Of a DNA stretch of 64,000 nt, positions 1 through 9,040 are shown in pieces. The translations under genes were made by a program, and so were the position numbers. The notes under the pieces were generated by a model. It was not told the DNA's origin, made no database searches, and saw nothing but the letters and a program-made list of their open reading frames with translations. The DNA is from Microglena sp. YARC (Eukaryota > Chlorophyta > Chlorophyceae > Chlamydomonadales > Chlamydomonadaceae), in assembly GCA_022414725.1 (NCBI GenBank), contig CM039466.1, positions 17,076,786 through 17,140,785 on the forward strand. Direction: 5' to 3'. Every line of letters begins with the position of its first letter. The stretch's first letter is position 1.

Positions 1-669
1 GCCATCTATTCCTAGTTGGTGGGACGGAGGTCCGGTCAGAGAGGTCCCCGTTCCGAGATGGAATGCAGGGCGATTTTTGTCGTTATCGAGGAACGTGGGT
101 TTGCGGTTGAACCTTAGATCCGGGGAGACGACGGACCCGTCGACCAAACAGCCCTTCTCAGAGGTCGATGATGCGAGGTTCTTCCACACCATGACATCCT
201 CGGTATTCACACGATTGGTGCTTACGAAAAGTGTCAGATTTGCGAGGATCGATTCGGGCAAGGCCTCCTGCACCGGTATTATTTTTACTTGCCTGGAATG
301 AGGGGATTGGGAAGTTTCTGCAAACTTTGGGGATTTGGCGTTATTTGGCAATGCAGTAACGGTACTTTGCAATAAGTTCATATACTTGCCTAACATGTCG
401 ACATCTCCGCTGCTTTCGTTTCCGAATGACTCGAGAAAAAGATTATTATCGCCTCCTCCATCCTGATACCCCATGACGTCGGTGGGTGGCGACACGGGTT
501 CAAGTGGTTTGTCCCTTTCATTTCTTTGCATTATGTTCACGAATATAATTAGCATAACGACCGCCATGGTCAACCAGTCAAAAATGTAGGAGCTGGGTGG
601 TCCAATGAACACTAGGAGGATCAGAGTCAGCAAAATAATGAGAATGACTAGCTGCGTTAATAATATCAT
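1..669 (-). CDS. Membrane-anchored protein, C-terminus cut by window edge
   Basis: A frame of 223 codons reads leftward from an ATG at 669 and is still open at base 1. Residues about 7-22 are a hydrophobic segment (LVILIILLTLILLVFI). A second hydrophobic stretch lies at about 35-47 (MAVVMLIIFVNIM). A Pro/Gly/Asn/Ser-rich linker follows and then a polar, folded-looking region. The next gene on the same strand (1093-1998) has the same plan of N-terminal membrane helix plus extracellular-type domain, so the two may be related envelope or virion proteins; that is inference. No family was recognised. A transposon-like repeat starts about 10 bases upstream of the start codon and may have replaced the original promoter. 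Confidence 0.65.
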   Translation of the reverse strand, partial: MILLTQLVILIILLTLILLVFIGPPSSYIFDWLTMAVVMLIIFVNIMQRNERDKPLEPVSPPTDVMGYQDGGGDNNLFLESFGNESSGDVDMLGKYMNLLQSTVTALPNNAKSPKFAETSQSPHSRQVKIIPVQEALPESILANLTLFVSTNRVNTEDVMVWKNLASSTSEKGCLVDGSVVSPDLRFNRKPTFLDNDKNRPAFHLGTGTSLTGPPSHQLGIDG

Positions 670-679
670 TTTGTTGGAC

Positions 680-1103
680 TACAATCAGTGGAACAGTAAA
701 TGAAACATAATATCGGATGGAAATAAATGTACGATATCGCCTTTATAAAATTATTTGTTTACGAACATGAGTCGCTCTACAGTCGGTGGAACAGTAAAAT
801 TAAACAAAGCGGCGACAGATGGTGGATGGTCCTACAAAATGGCCCGTCCATCCCGTATTTCAGCATTTTAAGGTTGATTGAACAAGTGTGGAAATCTTTG
901 TTCGTCTCAAAAAGTTTGCTTACAAATTCACGTCGTTTTCGATTCACACCAAAACGTTTCCACCTCCACAAAGTAGAGCGAACGACTGATGTTCGTAAAC
1001 ACAGAAGTTTTTAACAAAGTCAAAAACCCAAGTCAGCGACCATTCTTAACGCCAATTTTCTAACGGCGATGTCGTACATTTATTTCCATCTGTTATGTTT
1101 CAT
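680..1103. mobile_element. MITE-like element with imperfect terminal inverted repeats (class B)
   Basis: The left end at 680 (TACAATCAGTGGAACAGT, then AAATGAAACAT) is the reverse complement of the right end around 1043-1103 (GGCGATGTCGTACATTT, then ATTTCCATCTG and GTTTCAT). A near-perfect copy of the right end lies at 55430-55533, where the terminus is complete (TTCCGCCGACTGTA). An inner copy of the left terminus occurs at 783 (TACAGTCGGTGGAACAGT). The segment 897-957 recurs at 52299-52355. No transposase is encoded. The outermost right terminus is lost where the LamG-like gene begins. Ends starting TACAGT fit a TA-targeting mariner-type element. Confidence 0.7.
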
Positions 1104-1998
1104 CAGATTTCATCATTCTGTAGATCGGCGTCCTCATTTTGTAATCCCCGAACCCTAGCTTTGATAGTATCGTCTCCGATGTGGAAAAAGGTCCCTTGTT
1201 ATATATCGATTTCACGTCCGATATGTTGATGGCGTAGTTGAATATGTCGAACTTGGTGATGTACCCCTTCAGCCCTGCGCTACCCGCCATGCTTCCTATA
1301 GAGAGGTCCCCGGAGTGCGGAATGATTATGGGCTTAATGTTAGGTTTCTGCATGTCGAGGACGTTCTCGATCGTGTATAGTTCTCCGTCCATCAGGATGG
1401 TCATGATGTTATCCTTGACGATGAGCGCGAACTGTACCCAACGCTGCAGAGGTACGTACTCGACCGTAGCGTTCAGGAATTGGGACTTATGGTCCCGGAC
1501 AGCTCCTAGGGTTGCATTCGTGTTAGATACATTGGTTCGTACGGAGAAATGCAGAGAATTGGTCTTGGCGTCCATGTACACGATGGGGGACGCACTTCCA
1601 TAGCTCATGTCAAATCCACGTGTGAAGATCAGCTTTGGCAATGATGTTATGTCGAATGAGCTTGTGTACAGCCAGAAACTGTATGTGAACTCGATGCCGT
1701 TCTTTGATGAAGGGATCTTGGTCGAGCTGTACACGAACGGCTTTGACAAACTCCCGCCCGCGTACAACTTGAACGGTTTTTTTAGTATTTCTTGGCTGAT
1801 GAGGTCCTTGCGTGTGATGCGGCGAGCGATGTAGATCAACAGGAGAGTGGTTAGTATAATGATCAAAATACCGATTAGTATCATCTTGTTCGCTTGGGTT
1901 CCGTAGAGACCGTTCTTCACCTTGGACATCAACATCCCAATGCTCCATGCCATAGGATCGGCCTTGCTAACCTTCGGTCTCTGTTGAGAATTTGACAT
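1093..1998 (-). CDS. Membrane-anchored LamG/concanavalin A-like protein
   Basis: 301 residues from an ATG at 1998. Residues about 1-37 are polar, about 38-58 form a strong membrane helix (KMILIGILIIILTTLLLIYI), and about 85-265 look like a concanavalin A/laminin-G jelly roll: alternating beta-type segments with EFTYSFWLYTSS, RWVQFALIVKDNIMTILMDG and LSIGSMAGSAGLKGYI, ending in FDIFNYAINISDVKSIYNKG, which is typical of LamG_3-type domains. Such proteins are common on giant-virus particles and may bind glycans; the role here is inferred. The last codons and the TAA stop lie inside the inverted repeat of the neighbouring MITE-like element, so the original C-terminus was probably altered by insertion. 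Confidence 0.8.
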   Translation of the reverse strand: MSNSQQRPKVSKADPMAWSIGMLMSKVKNGLYGTQANKMILIGILIIILTTLLLIYIARRITRKDLISQEILKKPFKLYAGGSLSKPFVYSSTKIPSSKNGIEFTYSFWLYTSSFDITSLPKLIFTRGFDMSYGSASPIVYMDAKTNSLHFSVRTNVSNTNATLGAVRDHKSQFLNATVEYVPLQRWVQFALIVKDNIMTILMDGELYTIENVLDMQKPNIKPIIIPHSGDLSIGSMAGSAGLKGYITKFDIFNYAINISDVKSIYNKGPFSTSETILSKLGFGDYKMRTPIYRMMKSDET

Positions 1999-2170
1999 TC
2001 GGTGTATTTATTAACAGAATAATAACATGAAACATTTTTCTTAAACGATGAATCTTGGGGCTTTTCTCGGAACACGACAATACACGATAATTCCAAAACG
2101 TTGCCCGAGCACAACACAGTTCATAAAAAAAATGTCCCAGTTTATTTAAGAACAAATCTGTCGCAGTAGC

Positions 2171-2677
2171 ATGTCCTCCTCGTCGTATAGCGAGACATCA
2201 TCTTTTGATAGTCACACAGGTTACCTACTGTTGCCTTTTACTCAGGCGTCTGCGTGTCACAATTCCACGCGGTGGAACTTCGCAAGTGACAACGCATTCG
2301 AAACCCCTGCCCCCTTCACCAAGCAATTTGGTGGTCCGGGTGCGTCTATGAAGCATTCTCAGAACGACGTCGTGATGTCCGATGGGCGCCAGTTCACCGA
2401 CTACCGTCCCCACGACGTCACTCAACTACAGGGGCGTAAGGCGATGTCCTCCACACAAGAGTTCCGACAGATGCGGCTTCGCGAAGGTGAGGCCATTCGC
2501 GAGAAGGAGCGCTTATCGGCGCATAGAAACGTTTCGGCCACCTGCAAGTTCGGTCCTAATGATATCGGGACTATGGTCCCTGAGCAAGACGTTTTCGTAT
2601 GCAACAAGATCGGTTGCGAGCGCGTGGACACGCCTTACTCATGTTTGGGTATCGGGACGGGGCGTCGAGGAGGATAA
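2171..2677 (+). CDS. Conserved nucleocytovirus-type unknown protein (SDGRxFTDYRP motif)
   Basis: 168 residues from an ATG at 2171; a TATA-like TTTATTTAAG lies about 30 bases upstream. The N-terminus is Ser-rich and disordered. Around residues 69-82 is VVMSDGRQFTDYRP, a motif I associate with small conserved proteins of many giant viruses whose function is unknown. A charged helical stretch follows (EFRQMRLREGEAIREKERL), then a short Cys-containing tail (CNKIGCERVDTPYSCLG). It faces a convergent frameshifted gene 20 bases downstream that also looks like a conserved virion-type protein. No enzymatic motif is visible. Confidence 0.7.
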   Translation: MSSSSYSETSSFDSHTGYLLLPFTQASACHNSTRWNFASDNAFETPAPFTKQFGGPGASMKHSQNDVVMSDGRQFTDYRPHDVTQLQGRKAMSSTQEFRQMRLREGEAIREKERLSAHRNVSATCKFGPNDIGTMVPEQDVFVCNKIGCERVDTPYSCLGIGTGRRGG

Positions 2678-2696
2678 GATTTTTTAAATTTTTATT

Positions 2697-3441
2697 TTAA
2701 GGGCTGCTACATCCTTGTTGAATGCGCGACACCTCCTTGCACGTTCGCCAGTGCATCGTGGGTATGGGGTTCACGAAATTATTGGGGTCGTACTCTGCAT
2801 CCCCTGAGCACCTTGGGGTCTGCCATTTGGGCGCGCTTTGTTCGGGGCTCTCGTTTTTTCTAGGAGGCAGGAACACCGTCTGGTCGAGTGGGACCGATAC
2901 TAGAGGTCGGTGATTGTCCTTTGTGAGGATAGTGGTATCGATGCCAGACTCGAACTCTTGGATGGCGTGTTCTTGAGGGTTGCGGCACAGCCACTGCCAC
3001 CTGTTCCAACCGGTTCCCCTAAGGGTGCTTGAGGGGTTATTCAAACGTGTGTCTTGACGTCGAGAACGACTGACGAGCAGTCGGGGGATGTGCGATACTC
3101 GGCACATTCCGGTGTACCTTTCTGGAATTGGCATGCGGGCGACCTGGATGCCTTCCTTGTGATGCCAAGGAGTTCGGAGTCGATGTCCACCATGAGCCGG
3201 TTCCCGCATTCTGTGTGCCCGGACGTGCCCATGACCATGCGAGCGTCACTCGCTAAGCAGGGGGTGCAGTGCGTCGCCGGGTCTCAAGTTGGTATGATCC
3301 GGGTCCTCGGGACTGTCCTAGGTCTACGCGGTAGGATCCTTCGTCGTACTTGAGATGGTTGAATGACGACAGTAGCGGATGCTGTCTGCGTTGTGCCTCG
3401 TCAAAAAAGTCGGACGAAGGGCATACTGATAGGGTAGCCAT
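2697..3441 (-). pseudogene. Conserved viral protein split over three frames
   Basis: Starting at an ATG at 3441, coherent protein sequence runs through all three minus-strand frames in order: residues such as SSFNHLKYDEGSYRVDLGQS (frame 1), then RLMVDIDSELLGITRKAS (frame 2), then TLRGTGWNRWQWLCRNPQEH and KDNHRPLVSVPLDQTVFLPP (frame 3) to a TAA at 2697. The total would be about 245 residues. The pattern resembles a family of unknown function found in giant viruses; I cannot name it. At least one of the two shifts lies near a G run at 3259-3263, so sequence error is possible; true decay is the alternative. Confidence 0.65.
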
Positions 3442-3486
3442 GATGATATGTTTAGAAGAACAACATATTTTTTTTGGCATGTTCAC

Positions 3487-3775
3487 GCTCCATGTTCTTC
3501 TTGCAATTAATGGGCGTTCCTGCCTCCCGGAGGATTTTTTGAAATTTCTACTCAGAATTTAGAGCCTACGGAACGACTCGCTAGCCTGAGATATCAGCAA
3601 CGAGGAATCAAATTCGCTTTGCAGTCAGCATCTGATGAATAAGCCTACGTGTCTGACATGTTCGATGCCTCATCTCGCCGTCAGGAGAACAAGAGACACA
3701 CACGCACGCACGCACGCAAACGGAGGGGGGAATTGTGAAGAAAAAATGTAGTATCAAAAAAAAGAGGGTGAATGA
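3487..3775. other. Intergenic region with short CACG microsatellite
   Basis: No gene is visible in this 289-base gap. It contains a run of about four ACGC units at 3699-3718, a short G run and a poly-A stretch near 3755. It separates two convergent-side minus genes. Confidence 0.6.
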
Positions 3776-4529
3776 CTAAAGCTGGCTGAGGGACAGGGAG
3801 CAAAGCTCAATTGAGAGATCTATAGCAGCGCGCTTCTTAGCGAGGTAAGACTCACGCTGGGAGGGAGTCTGGGTCATGCACGCGATGTGCGAGCACTTGC
3901 CCGTGGTAAAGTGGGGGCCACCATTGCAGTTGCTCAAGAGAACCTGGCGACGGCTGCACGGGTTGCCGTGAATGGTGACGGCACTGCATCCCAGGGTGGG
4001 GGAGTACCCCACGATGGTCAGATCGCCGTGTTTGGAGCCAACAGGAAGCTCGTTCTTCAGAGGGGCCCCGCAACGACCAACACGACCGGAGGCCAAGGAG
4101 GAGGAGGGGGGTTGATAACGAGACACCAGAAGCAGCAGGAACAGCAGGAGCAGGAGACTTGGTAACAACGGAACTCTCCTCCGACATGCGAACGTCCTCG
4201 GTGGGGCCGTCGTCCTCTGGGAGGGCAAGGGCACTGGCGATGGAAAGCAAGGCGGAAGGAGCAGGAGCAGCAGAAGCAGCAGACGCAGCAGCGACGGCAG
4301 CGACGGCAATAGGGAGAAGCATTGCCTGTAAAGGCTTTTTCTCCCCCCCGGCGGGTTTCTCTTCGAGAAACTTAGCGTGTGCAATTTTCATTGCGCAGAC
4401 AGGGTCTGAGAGGCACGCAGGAACGCGGGGAAATGAAATTATCTTGTTGCACATGTCCTTCAATTGAGGGACCTCGGTAGACATGCTGTTTGTAGACATG
4501 TTGTTTGTAGACATGTTGTTGGTAGACAT
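3776..4529 (-). CDS. Unknown protein with MSTNN repeats, one frameshift
   Basis: It starts at ATG 4529 with a 15-bp unit repeated at the very start (MSTNN x2, MSTNS, MST). The first frame carries a Cys-containing N-terminal part (VPACLSDPVCAMKIAHAKFL), then an Ala-rich possible membrane segment (LLPIAVAAVAAASAASAA) and an acidic linker. Coherent sequence then moves to another frame near a G run at about 4105-4115 and continues with LPVGSKHGDLTIVGYSPTLG, PCSRRQVLLSNCNGGPHFTT and GKCSHIACMTQTP to a TAG at 3776. The Cys-rich end suggests a disulfide or metal-binding domain. It is unrecognised; about 250 residues if the shift is an error. Confidence 0.6.
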
Positions 4530-4613
4530 GATATCAAGTTGTTGTTGTTGTTATTTTTGTTGTTTCAAAGGAAGGAAAAAGGCGTCAATTTTTTTTAGCA
4601 TGGAAAGAGCAAC

Positions 4614-4982
4614 TCAGATAAAAACAACAATGTAGGCAAACATGACAACAACAATGGACGTTGTACGCAGAACAATTATCAACATACCATCTCTTTCTTC
4701 CGCTGAAAAATTATCTGCATCCGCAACAGTAATAGACCGCAAAATACGCTTCAATCTCTTAGTCAGGATAGCGTTATTCGCCTTCAACACTGCAAGCTTT
4801 TTTGTATATTTATTATGAGATGATAAGATACTGATCTCGCGTTGAGATTCTGCAATACTATTTCTAGATTCTGCAATATCCTTGTTCAATTCTACAATCG
4901 CCTGATAGTATAACATAACCATAGTAACACCAATGGTTGAAATTATTATCGTTCCGATACCTATATAAGAGTTTATACCCAT
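4614..4982 (-). CDS. Small two-helix membrane protein with coiled coil
   Basis: 122 residues from ATG 4982. An N-terminal membrane segment (about residues 4-28, IGIGTIIISTIGVTMVMLYY) is followed by a Glu/Lys/Leu-rich coiled coil (about 30-90) and a C-terminal membrane segment (about 101-122, MLIIVLRTTSIVVVMFAYIV). The arrangement suggests a protein with both ends in the membrane and a helical middle. An AT-rich stretch with TATATA lies just upstream of the start. The function is unknown; a virion membrane role is only a guess. Confidence 0.65.
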   Translation of the reverse strand: MGINSYIGIGTIIISTIGVTMVMLYYQAIVELNKDIAESRNSIAESQREISILSSHNKYTKKLAVLKANNAILTKRLKRILRSITVADADNFSAEERDGMLIIVLRTTSIVVVMFAYIVVFI

Positions 4983-5077
4983 CTCTTCTTAAAAGTAATA
5001 AAAATATATAAAGGATTCCGACGAGGTTTACACGGGTTTAGGGACATTTCTACATGCATGTATACACAATTCTGTAT

Positions 5078-5764
5078 TTATTCTTCCCGCTCGACCAGGA
5101 GTGTGTCCAGGTCCCTCTTCTCTCTGGGGTCCACAAACGTTGTCTGGGGAACCGTGTAAGCGGCATGGTAATCGAACATTTCTTGAGGGGCATCCACGCT
5201 GAAATCCACATTGCCATCACTTGAAATCTTCGAAAGTTGCAACATGAGATCTCTAACGATGAACGGACGAAATTCGGAAATGTCTCCATTCCCAATGTCA
5301 CCTTGATCATCGTTATCACCTTGATCATCGTTATCACCTTGATCATCGTTATCACCTTGATCATCTCCATACCCTCCCGGGAGTGTGCAAGCGACGTAGT
5401 CAGTGTTTGTTCTTGCCTCCACGATAAAGGCTTCGTTGTCGAATGGGATGTCCATTTGTTGATGTTGACAATTATTTGAGACGAAGCATTCTTTGATAAT
5501 ATCCTCAAATTTCACTATGGATTCCATTCGTGTTTCTGAAAGGGCGACGTTCCGCATACCTGCGCGGACAACATCGTACGATCGTTGAAGAGTGATCATG
5601 TCTTCGGTATTCCCCCCCTTGTCCGGGTGGCATAGCAAGCTAAGTTCGAAATATCGCTTGCGTATTTCCGCCAACGAATCGGAGCCGCCGCTGCATAACT
5701 GTTCCTTAGGGATACCGAAAAGGGCGTATGGGTCCACGATGGAAGTTGTCGGTTCCAATGACAT
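5078..5764 (-). CDS. J-domain (Hsp40-like) protein
   Basis: I chose ATG 5764, where MSLEPTTSIVDPYALFGIP begins; the upstream extension is AT-rich and lacks protein character. Residues about 12-70 form a J domain with YALFGIPKE, then IRKRYFELSLLCHPDKGG containing the HPD tripeptide that stimulates Hsp70 ATPase, and LQRSYDVV. The middle carries four copies of a six-residue unit (DDQGDN) and the C-terminal part is acidic. There is no zinc-finger or classical C-terminal domain here, whereas a J-less DnaJ C-terminal protein is encoded at 32575-33171. Whether the two act together with host Hsp70 is inference. A divergent promoter region separates it from the gene at 5876. Confidence 0.85.
   Translation of the reverse strand: MSLEPTTSIVDPYALFGIPKEQLCSGGSDSLAEIRKRYFELSLLCHPDKGGNTEDMITLQRSYDVVRAGMRNVALSETRMESIVKFEDIIKECFVSNNCQHQQMDIPFDNEAFIVEARTNTDYVACTLPGGYGDDQGDNDDQGDNDDQGDNDDQGDIGNGDISEFRPFIVRDLMLQLSKISSDGNVDFSVDAPQEMFDYHAAYTVPQTTFVDPREKRDLDTLLVEREE
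5297..5368. repeat. 18-bp tandem repeat inside the J-protein gene
   Basis: About four copies of an 18-bp unit (ATCGTTATCACCTTGATC) encode the DDQGDN repeats on the minus strand. Length polymorphism would add or remove whole six-residue blocks without shifting the frame. Confidence 0.85.
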
Positions 5765-5875
5765 GTTGAAAGAATGAATTAATAAAGAGTGTAAATAAAT
5801 GGAACAATAAAGTTTCAATGAAAGAGACGTTAGGGAAGAAACTATCGGTGCACTTACTAACATCTATCTGGTTTC
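5765..5875. promoter_or_regulatory. Divergent promoter region of J-protein and acidic protein genes
   Basis: 111 bases separate the two divergent ATGs. The J-gene side has AT-rich TTTATTTACACTC and CTTTATTAATTC read on the minus strand. No clear consensus motif is recognised, so assignment as a promoter rests on position and composition only. Confidence 0.4.
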
Positions 5876-6778
5876 ATGGACGGATTTCTCAAACAAGTGG
5901 CTGATCTCAGTGCCACAGAGCACATCGAAATCTTCAATATTCTGAAGCACTGCCCCACGACGCGATACATGCAGAATGCGAACGGAACTTTCGTGGATAT
6001 GGCCAGTATTCCCCAGGACGTTATGGGATCCATTACACGTTTCGTCGAGTACTGTCATCAGAATAAGGGTATGATGGACGACTACAACAACCGCCTTGCA
6101 GAATGCCGCCTGAACCAAGACTTCGATCGCCTTCCTAAATACGAGGCAATTGTTAACCTGCCTATGCGTTCGAATTCAGACACACATATCGACGCAATCA
6201 AGGAATCCAATAAGAACGGACGCAAGGGTGGCGGTGACGATGATGTTGAAGACGACTCTGAAGATGTCGACGACTCTAAAGACGTAGATGAAGCTGATGA
6301 TCTCGATGACGATGTCGATGTCGATGTCGATGTCGATGTCGATGTCGATGTAGATGTCGATGGTGAGGAAGATGATGATGATGTCGACGATGATGATGTT
6401 GATGTTGATGTTGATGTTGATGTTGATGTTGATGTTGATGTTGATGTCGATGTCGATGTCGATGTCGATGTCGATGTCGATGTCGATGTCGATGTCGATG
6501 TCGATGATGTCGATGTCGATGATGTCGAGGAAGATGATGATGGTGTAGTTGATTCGAAGTCTGTCGATACTCCGTCCATTGTTGTGGATAAAGATGATGT
6601 GGCTAATGATTCACGCTTGGATGAGGCACCTCAAGTTGCATCGATGTTGCAGACCGTCACTCGAAGAATGACCACAAGCAAGTTTCACCTTGCCAAGAAG
6701 AGGCTCACTCGTAAGAAGACCGGTCGTGTGGAGATGTCGGAATTTCTCGAACCCGAGGAGTACGACATGTCTTCATGA
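5876..6778 (+). CDS. NET-like conserved viral domain with very long Asp-Val acidic tract
   Basis: 300 residues. Residues about 1-80 (LSATEHIEIFNILKHC, then YMQNANGTFVDMASIPQDVM and ITRFVEYCHQNKGMMDDY) resemble the small helical domain with NET-like features that giant viruses share; the assignment is from pattern memory. Residues about 118-225 are almost purely Asp/Val/Glu, made by a GATGTC hexanucleotide microsatellite. The C-terminal about 60 residues are basic (TSKFHLAKKRLTRKKTGR) and end with an acidic tip. An acidic tract beside a basic tail suggests binding to basic proteins or nucleic acid, perhaps chromatin-like; that is inference. Repeat length is likely unstable. Confidence 0.7.
   Translation: MDGFLKQVADLSATEHIEIFNILKHCPTTRYMQNANGTFVDMASIPQDVMGSITRFVEYCHQNKGMMDDYNNRLAECRLNQDFDRLPKYEAIVNLPMRSNSDTHIDAIKESNKNGRKGGGDDDVEDDSEDVDDSKDVDEADDLDDDVDVDVDVDVDVDVDVDGEEDDDDVDDDDVDVDVDVDVDVDVDVDVDVDVDVDVDVDVDVDVDVDDVDVDDVEEDDDGVVDSKSVDTPSIVVDKDDVANDSRLDEAPQVASMLQTVTRRMTTSKFHLAKKRLTRKKTGRVEMSEFLEPEEYDMSS
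6306..6522. repeat. GATGTC/GATGTT hexanucleotide microsatellite
   Basis: A coding 6-bp repeat giving Asp-Val, interrupted by short GAGGAAGATGATG segments near 6364 and by a block of GATGTT units at 6399-6445. The mixed synonymous codons (GTC versus GTT blocks) show that separate expansions took place. Confidence 0.9.
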
Positions 6779-6869
6779 TCGTACTTTTAAGAACGTGTAC
6801 GGTGTCGTGTGATTTAATATTTAGTGCGTCTGTTGCGTTCACAAAGAGTCTGGTCCAAGTGTAACAATC

Positions 6870-7739
6870 ATGATTGATCTTACTCAAGTTCGATGTCTCA
6901 CATTCGGGGGCGTCGGGTTTCTAGGAGGGTTGCAAATCGGATGCATCAATATTTTGAAGAGGCGGGAATCATAAATCAGATAGACACCTTCGTAGGGTCT
7001 TCTTCAGGATCCATTGTGTCTCTCGGTGTAATATTGGGGTTGTCTAGCCATGACATGATTTGTGTGTTCAAAAAACATGCAGTTACCAGAACTTAATTGT
7101 ATAGACCAAGTATTCGAGACGAGGGGATTTGACGATGGTTCTTTCCTATTTTCCATGGTACAAGACATTCTCTCCTACAGGTCATTTCCTTGTAACACTA
7201 CATTCGCCGAGTTGCGTACGCGTACTGGGAAAGACCTTGTTGTAAATGTGGTCAACTTGACAGACAACATTATGGATTCTTTCTCATTTGATTCTCACCC
7301 CGACATGGAGGTCCGCTTGGCGATTCGCATGTCGTGCGCTTTGCCCATCATTTTCACACCAGTGACATTTGAGGGAAAGATTTACATTGACGGGTGTTGC
7401 TACAAGGGAGTGCACGTTCCTAAGCATGTAGAGGAGAAACTGAGGCGGGGTGATTGCGGTAAGAACCTCATACTACGTATCAATAATATCATGAATATAC
7501 CGGATGAGAAATACGGTGACGACTTCATCTCCTTCATCATTCGAGTGGCCAACTCGTTCGCGCTTTTCGCATACCGTGAAATGGACAACTTACTCTCACA
7601 TGAGGTATCCGCATCTACCACAATTATTGTCGATCTCAACATGGAACCCGGATTTTTCTTAGAGGATATCGTCACGTTTGACAGGAACGATGTAGAATCC
7701 CTTGTCGCTAGAGGTTATGATACTATACAGTCAACGTAG
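6870..7739 (+). CDS. Patatin-like phospholipase, two frameshifts
   Basis: The likely start is ATG 6870 (MIDLTQVRCLTFGGVGFLGG), which contains the glycine-rich oxyanion-hole motif. Coherent sequence shifts frame near 6950 to YFEEAGIINQIDTFVGSSSG, whose GSSSG is the patatin G-x-S-x-G nucleophile elbow. It returns to the first frame at the AAAAAA run at 7070 and continues to a TAG at 7739. The catalytic Asp lies in GKIYIDGCCYKGVH, where the usual DGG is DGC. Patatin lipases hydrolyse acyl chains from lipids and are frequent in giant viruses. With two homopolymer indels corrected the length (about 290) would be normal for the family; otherwise it is a pseudogene. Confidence 0.8.
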
Positions 7740-7849
7740 AAACATTGCCCACCCTCACGACGATTGAAGATTCAGAAGGCAAGGTGGAAAGACGAGTCGA
7801 AGAATGTGACAGCTAGACTTATCATATGATACCGATTTCCGTTCCCCTC

Positions 7850-8352
7850 CTACGAACGAGTGAACGATCGCCCTGCTATAAGAAGGATACCTTTTGTTCC
7901 TGATATCGACACTTTGTGAGAGGAAGAGACAATATCCTCGATTATGAATCGAATAGTCTCTACCAACTTTACTAGAATCACATGCAAGGGTTGTTGTACA
8001 AAAGAACGCTTCGACAGATCTGTCAATCTTGCATGATTGACGACTCTGTTTACATTGTCAATCACTCGTTCCTCCTTCAGCATCAACTCGCTGAAAACGT
8101 CACCTCCCGGAACGGAAAATTTGGAAGATGAATCATTTGCATTCAAAAGACTAGAGAAGGAATACGGACCTGCCACTGGCCCATCTACAATCAATGATCC
8201 TACAGTCTTCTTACTGTTCCTATTAGTAGTAGTGTTATTCGACGGAGGAGCACCTTCTGAATTCCTTTGTTTAGATTGTTTGATGTTTTTGAAGCATCAT
8301 CAGTATCACCGACAAGCACCCTTACGTCATCATATTCTTTTTTAGCGTTCAT
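7850..8352 (-). CDS. Unknown protein with one frameshift
   Basis: It begins at ATG 8352 (MNAKKEYDDVRVLVGDTDDA). The frame changes at a five-A run near 8290, after which sequence continues through an Asn/Thr/Ser-rich linker into GSLIVDGPVAGPYSFSSLLN and a helical region (LKEERVIDNVNRVVNHARL, HVILVKLVETIRFIIEDIV), ending near 7850. About 167 residues. No family was recognised. The helix-rich second half has good protein character, which is why I treat both frames as one gene. Confidence 0.5.
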
Positions 8353-8454
8353 ATCAGTTGAATAAACAAAGAAGATGACCGGTTTGTCACTTGTACTTCT
8401 TTACACATAAGTCATTTTTTTTGAGTTTTTACAACCAAATCACTTCCACATTTA

Positions 8455-8883
8455 ATGTCCGTTGTATTCTTCCACGTCTTCAGGTCCAGGTCCAGCTCTT
8501 CTCCAGGTACTACTTTCAGGTCCAGGTCCTTCAGGTTACTACTTCTTCGTCTTCAGATACTCCTTCTTCGTCTTCAGATACTCCTTCTTCGTCTTCAGAT
8601 ACTCCTTCTTCGTCTTCAGGTCCTCCTTCTTCGTCTTCTCCTCTCTTCTCCTCCTCTTCGTCTTCAGGTCCTCCTTCTTCGTCTTCAAACACCTTCCGAC
8701 TCTGGATTTTCTCCTTCATTGTTTCTTCTCCCACGTTGAGGGATCATCTGTTTGATATTGTTCTGTCTCTGCAAGAAGTCTCTGGAACGCACCTAGTATC
8801 TGGACATTGGTTTCGTTAGCTGTCTTCAGTTCAGTTATAATCGATGCTAACAGTTCGAGTTGTTGCGATGAATCACTTTCCAT
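8455..8883 (-). CDS. Acidic repeat protein with coiled-coil start, frameshifted
   Basis: ATG 8883 opens MESDSSQQLELLASIITELK, a short helical N-terminal part of about 50 residues. Near 8735 the coherent sequence changes frame into a Glu/Asp-rich region built from 21-bp units giving GVSEDEE and GPEDEEG repeats. The end is uncertain because two frames give plausible tails. The opposite strand shows only Ser/Arg-rich shadows of the repeat. Function unknown. The repeat tract (8536-8690) is a likely site of copy-number change. Confidence 0.4.
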
Positions 8884-9040
8884 ATTATTCCCTTTTCTTT
8901 TTTACGCTATTTTTTTAATTCTCGAATTGGGATGAAACCGCGATTAAAATGGCGTTCCTGCGGATTAAATTGGGAGTAAATTGGTGCATCGATTTCTTCA
9001 ATGTCGTGAAGCATTGTTCGGTTGATTGGTCGCGACACAA

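Noticed and set aside
6082..6579. Ser/Thr-rich 165-codon minus frame
   Set aside because: It is the antisense shadow of the GATGTC microsatellite within the acidic protein gene.
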